Shown here in pieces: positions 59,516 to 64,000 of a stretch of DNA of 64,000 nucleotides. The stretch lies in assembly GCA_029964075.1 (NCBI GenBank), contig CM057140.1, forward strand, positions 10,620,643 to 10,684,642. The letters run 5' to 3'. The stretch comes from Patiria pectinifera (Eukaryota > Echinodermata > Asteroidea > Valvatida > Asterinidae). Numbering within the stretch: position 1 is the first letter of the stretch; the number at the start of each line of letters is the position of its first letter. Under the pieces are notes generated by a model. The model saw only the letters and a list, made by a program, of their open reading frames with translations, was not told the origin of the DNA and made no database searches. A program made the position numbers and the translations under genes.

Positions 59516-61338
59516 CTTAAACCGAAAAGTGAAGATTCATATTTCAGAGAGGTAAGATATTGAGAAAGGGAGGTTAAAACTTAGATTCATATTGACACTT
59601 ACAGCATTTTCTTGTCCACTTTTATTTATTCAACTTGTGCGTTGTGCGGTACGGCTCATCGAAAAATTAAAATATCGACAATCTAGTGCGCGTGCGCGTG
59701 CGCGTGCGCGTGCCAGCATAAGATAGGCTAGGCAAACATAAACGTGCCCGCGTAAGTAATTGTTTGTATCTTTTTCATGAAAACAATTTGGAAATAACGG
59801 AATTGAATTCTAGACTGCATAGGCCTTACTTTTCTTGCAAAACATTTGTCCATAATTATAAAGCAATATGGCACTTTTATCGCTTCGTAACAATGCCGGT
59901 TTCGGGCAAAAATCATACTCGAAAATGAATAAGGCCTACTCCAACGATTAAATTCAAATTTGTGTTGCATTCAAATCCATCCTATACACACAATAACGGC
60001 AGAATTACTCACAGTTTTGACTCTTGAAGATGTTGAGGACGGGCAGAATGTGTCGGTAATAGGGCACCAATGCCTCACCAACCAGCTCTGCCGAACGCAC
60101 GAGATGCTGCAGGACTTTCAAAGTGGTGCACACAAGTTGCTTGTTGCGTGTATTCAGAGCCTCTGAAAGTTAACAAGCTGCAGGATTATTTTGAGGATCA
60201 AGACACGGTCAGTGACAGCATTTAGGACACAAAAGTCAGAATAGCTATGAAGCGCAGTACAGTGAAATCTCTGATAACTCAAAACAAAGAATCCATTGCC
60301 TTCATTAGTATAATACCTGCTTAACTAAACTCTGCATGCTTAAGTCAAATTTTGAACCTGTTCTCTTGAGGTTTGATTTATCAAGATTTCACCACTGGTG
60401 AGACGTCTCTTTTGAATGCCGAATACCTTGCCCATAGTCCACCCCGCATTTTCCCCATTTTGGAGATAAGTTTCGTATACGTACCTTTGAGTGGGATAAT
60501 TAGTTGTGGGACCACGGGCAGTATTTTCGTTCCTCCGTGCTCAAGTAGATCGCTGATACCTTGATAGGCAAAGAAGCTGTAGGGATGGTCCATTTCGGTG
60601 AGACCGTCAAAGAATAACGGGAGGTAGTGGTGGTAGTCGAGCTCCTCTAACTCTCTCTGATAAAATAAAAAGGGAGGAGTCCATGCAAATTTTTAGACAA
60701 GGAGGGAAAATGTGGGCGGGACAGACAACTTCATTCAACTGTGTTAAGAATGTACGGCCTCGGAAGGAAGAGGGCAAAAATAAATCTCCCAAAACATTCG
60801 TTTTATAGCTCCATGCCTATAATCAATTTAACCCTATAAACGTATCTGAATCCATCAAAATCCATACCCCATTTAAGAGAGTTTCGGCGCATTCAGGATA
60901 CCTCCATACTGAAAACAGGGGGATTTTGATGATTCAGGATTGTAAGCCTATCGGCGTTGCAGGTTTTGATGGATTCAGGATACCTCCATACTATGATCGA
61001 GAATGCAGTCACCAACACCAAAATGTGTGTGCATGAAAATGATAAACCAATAGGCCTAGGTGGATTTTGGTGAATTCAGGATACTTTTTAGTATTAGTGC
61101 TCATTCCAGGCTCACGAGCATACACATGATTATTGGGAAAACCGTTCACCTTCCAGATGATCTTGTTGCCCATGGAGTCGTGCTGTAACACGATAGGGAG
61201 GTCTCCCCTATCGTACAGTTTCCTGAAGATGCTGGGCGGAGCTTCTCTAGCCCTGGTGGCCCCTGCCAATGGTGGCTTCGTCATGCCGTTCTCTTGTTTC
61301 CATTTTGGAATCAAACACACGCTCGAAGGAGCAGCCAT
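59352..61338 (-). CDS. PACRG: PACRG (parkin co-regulated gene product), complete, four exons
   Basis: Exons on the - strand: 61150-61338, 60485-60656, 60013-60162 and 59352-59515. All introns are GT-AG. They join to 675 nt, that is 224 residues and a stop. Conserved blocks run in family order: [18 protein letters not shown] (39-56), [14 protein letters not shown] (69-82), [20 protein letters not shown] (about 100-119), [56 protein letters not shown] and MVPTYQSC near the end. PACRG is a helical-repeat protein that, with FAP20/CFAP20, forms the inner junction of ciliary doublet microtubules and also binds MEIG1 in sperm. Human PACRG is longer mainly at the N-terminus. The first Met precedes a divergent 37-residue leader, as is usual in the family. 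Confidence 0.96.
59686..59713. repeat. GCGCGT microsatellite in PACRG intron 3
   Basis: Alternating purine-pyrimidine (gtgcgc)n of 28 bp, able to form Z-DNA in principle. Confidence 0.9.
60013..60162 (-). CDS. PACRG: PACRG exon 3
   Basis: The acceptor is taactttcag and the donor is aact|gtgagt, phase 1 to phase 1. It encodes [20 protein letters not shown] and [20 protein letters not shown] to NIFKSQN, matching the human order exactly. Confidence 0.95.
60485..60656 (-). CDS. PACRG: PACRG exon 2
   Basis: The acceptor is attttatcag and the donor is aaag|gtacgt. It encodes [20 protein letters not shown] through the [10 protein letters not shown] block to IIPLK, ending in phase 1. This is the most conserved segment of the family. 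Confidence 0.95.
60846..61087. repeat. TCCTGAATCC motif cluster in PACRG intron 1
   Basis: Same family as 611-960, mostly inverted: 'gattttgatggattcaggat' and 'acctccatact' recur. It lies between PACRG exons 1 and 2. Confidence 0.65.
61150..61338 (-). CDS. PACRG: PACRG exon 1
   Basis: This exon encodes residues 1-63 from ATG at 61338 ([18 protein letters not shown]) through GNKIIWK, with donor aag|gtgaac in phase 0. It is the only Met upstream of the conserved block in an open frame without a nearby upstream acceptor. Confidence 0.92.
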
Positions 61339-61640
61339 GTTTAATCACAACTTGAAATAACGACCCCAATGGCAATGCTAGGCAAGAAGGAAGATCAAGT
61401 TTTGGATTTTCTGTGTCCTGTGGATTTTGCACGCGAGGAAATACGCATCGACTTTACTACCACGCCGACTGAGAGCGGGAGCCGCGTCTGATATTCCATC
61501 TTGGAGCGCTGTTCCTATCCCGCGCGGCGCGGCGTCGCATCAACGTCGAGTTCTCCGCGTTTCCTCATTCCAACCTTCGCCCCGTAGACATCATTCCTGC
61601 CAATTTCAAACGATTTCATATTTTGGCCTCAATTAACATT
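61339..61640. promoter_or_regulatory. PACRG upstream CpG-rich region, probable promoter
   Basis: Immediately upstream of the PACRG ATG; many CpGs between about 61430 and 61590 (for example gcgcggcgcggcgtcgc near 61530). No TATA box was seen. In mammals this position is a bidirectional promoter shared with parkin; no parkin ubiquitin-like exon is visible here on the + strand before the satellite begins. Confidence 0.5.
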
Positions 61641-61649
61641 TGTTTTCAA

Positions 61650-64000
61650 GGGTTAAGCCTTACATTTTTTCATGAAATTCGGCCAAAAATTCATTGTTTC
61701 TGAGATGTTTCCAGAAAGTAAAATGTTGACCATGAGTTGCTTAAAATCTAATGGGTTTACCCCTTGCAACTTGCTGGAAAGATGCCTGAGGGTCCCTAGA
61801 GCACATTCAAACTGGAATTTTGGACATATTGGGCATTTTAAAGAAAGATCGCGTCGATAATTTGGGTCAAAATGATTGAAAATTATTAATGTTTGTCTGA
61901 ATAAGTCGGTGATTTTTGCCCAAATCTTCAATATATTTAGTGTTTGAGGGTCGATTGATGTTCCTCTTGCATCCAAAGATATTTCTGAGTTGTTTGGAGA
62001 AAAGTCAAGTTTTGGCCAAATTTGATCAAAAAGTAAGGCTAACCCCTTACATTTTTTTTCAATTTTGGCCGAAAAATGAAATTGCTTGAAACTTGCAGGA
62101 AAGATGCCTGAGGGTCCCTAGAGCACATTCGAACTGGAATTTTGGACATATTGGGCATTTTAAAGAAAGATCGCGTCGATAATTTGGGTCAAAATGAGTG
62201 AAAATTATTAATGTTTGTCTGAATAAGTCGGTGATTTTTGCCCAAATCTTCAATATATTTAGTGTTTGAAGGTCGATTGATGTTCCTCTTGCATCCAAAG
62301 ACATTTCTGAGTTGTTTGGAGAAAAGTCAATTTTTGGCCAAATTTGATCAAAAGGTAAGGCTAACCCCTTACATTTTTTTTCAATTTTGGCCGAAAAATG
62401 AAATTGCTTGAAACTTGCAGGAAAGATGCCTGAGGGTCCCTAGAGCACATTCGAACTGGAATTTTGGACATATTGGGCATTTTAAAGAAAGATCGCGTCG
62501 ATAATTTGGGTCAAAATGAGTGAAAATTATTAATGTTTGTCTGAATAAGTCGGTGATTTTTGCCCAAATCTTCAATATATTTAGTGTTTGAGGGTCGATT
62601 GATGTTCCTCTTGCATCCAAAGACATTTCTGAGTTGTTTGGAGAAAAATCAATTTTTGGCCAAATTTGATCAAAAAGTAAGGCTAACCCCTTACATTTTT
62701 TTTCAATTTTGGCCGAAAAATGAAATTGCTTGAAACTTGCAGGAAAGATGCCTAAGGGTCCCTAGAGCACATTCGAACTGGAATTTTGGACATATTGGGC
62801 ATTTTAAAGAAAGATCGCGTCGATAATTTGGGTCAAAATGAGTGAAAATTATTAATGTTTGTCTGAATAAGTCGGTGATTTTTGCCCAAATCTTCAATAT
62901 ATTTAGTGTTTGAGGGTCGATTGATGTTCCTCTTGCATCCAAAGACATTTCTGAGTTGTTTGGAGAAAAATCAATTTTTGGCCAAATTTGATCAAAAAGT
63001 AAGGCTAACCCCTTACATTTTTTTTCAATTTTGGCCGAAAAATGAAATTGCTTGAAACTTGCAGGAAAGATGCCTGAGGGTCCCTAGAGCACATTCGAAC
63101 TGGAATTTTGGACATATTGGGCATTTTAAAGAAAGATCGCGTCGATAATTTGGGTCAAAATGAGTGAAAATTATTAATTTTTGTCTGAATAAGTCGGTGA
63201 TTTTTGCCCAAATCTTCAATATATTTAGTGTTTGAGGGTCGATTGATGTTCCTCTTGCATCCAAAGACATTTCTGAGTTGTTTGGAGAAAAGTCAATTTT
63301 TGGCCAAATTTGATCAAAAAGTAAGGCTAACCCCTTACATTTTTTTTCAATTTTGGCCGAAAAATGAAATTGCTTGAAACTTGCAGGAAAGATGCCTGAG
63401 GGTCCCTAGAGCACATTCGAACTGGAATTTTGGACATATTGGGCATTTTAAAGAAAGATCGCGTCGATAATTTGGGTCAAAATGAGTGAAAATTATTAAT
63501 GTTTGTCTGAATAAGTCGGTGATTTTTGCCCAAATCTTCAATATATTTAGTGTTTGAAGGTCGATTGATGTTCCTCTTGCATCCAAAGACATTTCTGAGT
63601 TGTTTGGAGAAAAGTCAATTTTTGGCCAAATTTGATCAAAAAGTAAGGCTAACCCCTTACATTTTTTTTCAATTTTGGCCGAAAAATGAAATTGCTTGAA
63701 ACTTGCAGGAAAGATGCCTAAGGGTCCCTAGAGCACATTCGAACTGGAATTTTGGACATATTGGGCATTTTAAAGAAAGATCGCGTCGATAATTTGGGTC
63801 AAAATGAGTGAAAATTATTAATTTTTGTCTGAATAAGTCGGTGATTTTTGCCCAAATCTTCAATATATTTAGTGTTTGAAGGTCGATTGATGTTCCTCTT
63901 GCATCCAAAGACATTTCTGAGTTGTTTGGAGAAAAGTCAATATTTTGCCAAATTTGATCAAAAGTAAGGCTAACCCCTTGTATTTTTTTCAATTTTGGCC
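61650..64000. repeat. 322-bp tandem satellite, about seven units, runs off the window
   Basis: The landmark gatgcct recurs at 61781, 62103, 62425, 62747, 63069, 63391 and 63713, exactly 322 bp apart. Units 2-6 differ by only a few substitutions. The outermost left unit shares the body but carries extra, diverged sequence at its left edge (61656-61776). Each full unit has an 81-codon frame on the - strand (MSLDARGTSIDPQTLNILKI onward) because the units are nearly identical. 322 is not a multiple of three and each frame ends in a stop, so there is no continuous protein repeat. Confidence 0.95.

Noticed and set aside
60163..60484. PACRG intron 2 is exactly 322 nt, the same as the satellite period
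   Set aside because: The intron shows no sequence similarity to the satellite; coincidence of length.
62059..63992. satellite frames as a repeated protein-coding gene family
   Set aside because: Period is not a multiple of three, each frame ends in a stop, and DNA identity alone explains the repeated frames.
61339..64000. search for parkin in divergent orientation next to PACRG
   Set aside because: No ubiquitin-like N-terminal exon is visible on the + strand before or within the satellite.
1..64000. CRISPR arrays, operons or prokaryotic features
   Set aside because: Spliced eukaryotic genes and SINEs throughout; tandem repeats lack spacer structure.

Overview
The window is eukaryotic nuclear DNA. 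It has large introns, GT-AG splice sites, tRNA-derived SINEs, many short inverted-repeat DNA transposons and a tandem satellite. Protein similarity and repeat style (palindromic TACATGTA and ACCGGT words, the 'cctccgccaagg' element, AGGTCAAAGGTCA repeats) suggest a marine invertebrate, most likely a deuterostome such as an echinoderm. The phylum is an inference.

Two protein genes are well supported. The first, on the + strand, is a STAR-family RNA-binding protein of the Quaking/Held-out-wings type. Seven exons run from 10323 to 42124. They encode the end of QUA1, the maxi-KH domain (GPRG loop), QUA2, a proline-rich region and a QKI-5/HOW(L)-like tail with the nuclear signal REHPYQR. The first coding exon, with the start codon and most of QUA1, lies to the left of the window. 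The second gene, on the - strand, is a complete four-exon PACRG (59352-61338, 224 residues), a ciliary microtubule inner-junction protein. The two genes are convergent neighbours. QKI and PACRG are also neighbours in mammals, so this looks like old conserved linkage with a changed orientation.

Layout: 1-10322 is the 3' part of a long 5' intron, or upstream DNA. 10323-39369 holds six QKI exons separated by introns of 175 bp to 12.8 kb, full of MITEs, SINEs and a few CpG-rich non-coding patches. 39370-42124 leads to the terminal exon. 42125-59300 is AT-rich 3'UTR or intergenic DNA with several possible alternative terminal exons. 59352-61338 is PACRG. 61339-61640 is its CpG-rich upstream region. 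From about 61650 to the window end is a 322-bp tandem satellite of very similar units that continues past the edge.

Most other open frames are short, AT-rich and lack splice or homology support, so they are not annotated as genes. The points most worth checking are the QKI-PACRG linkage, the choice among C-terminal exons in the QKI gene with possible autoregulation through ACTAAC motifs, the satellite beside the PACRG promoter, and a hairpin element next to a possible Crypton-type protein fragment.
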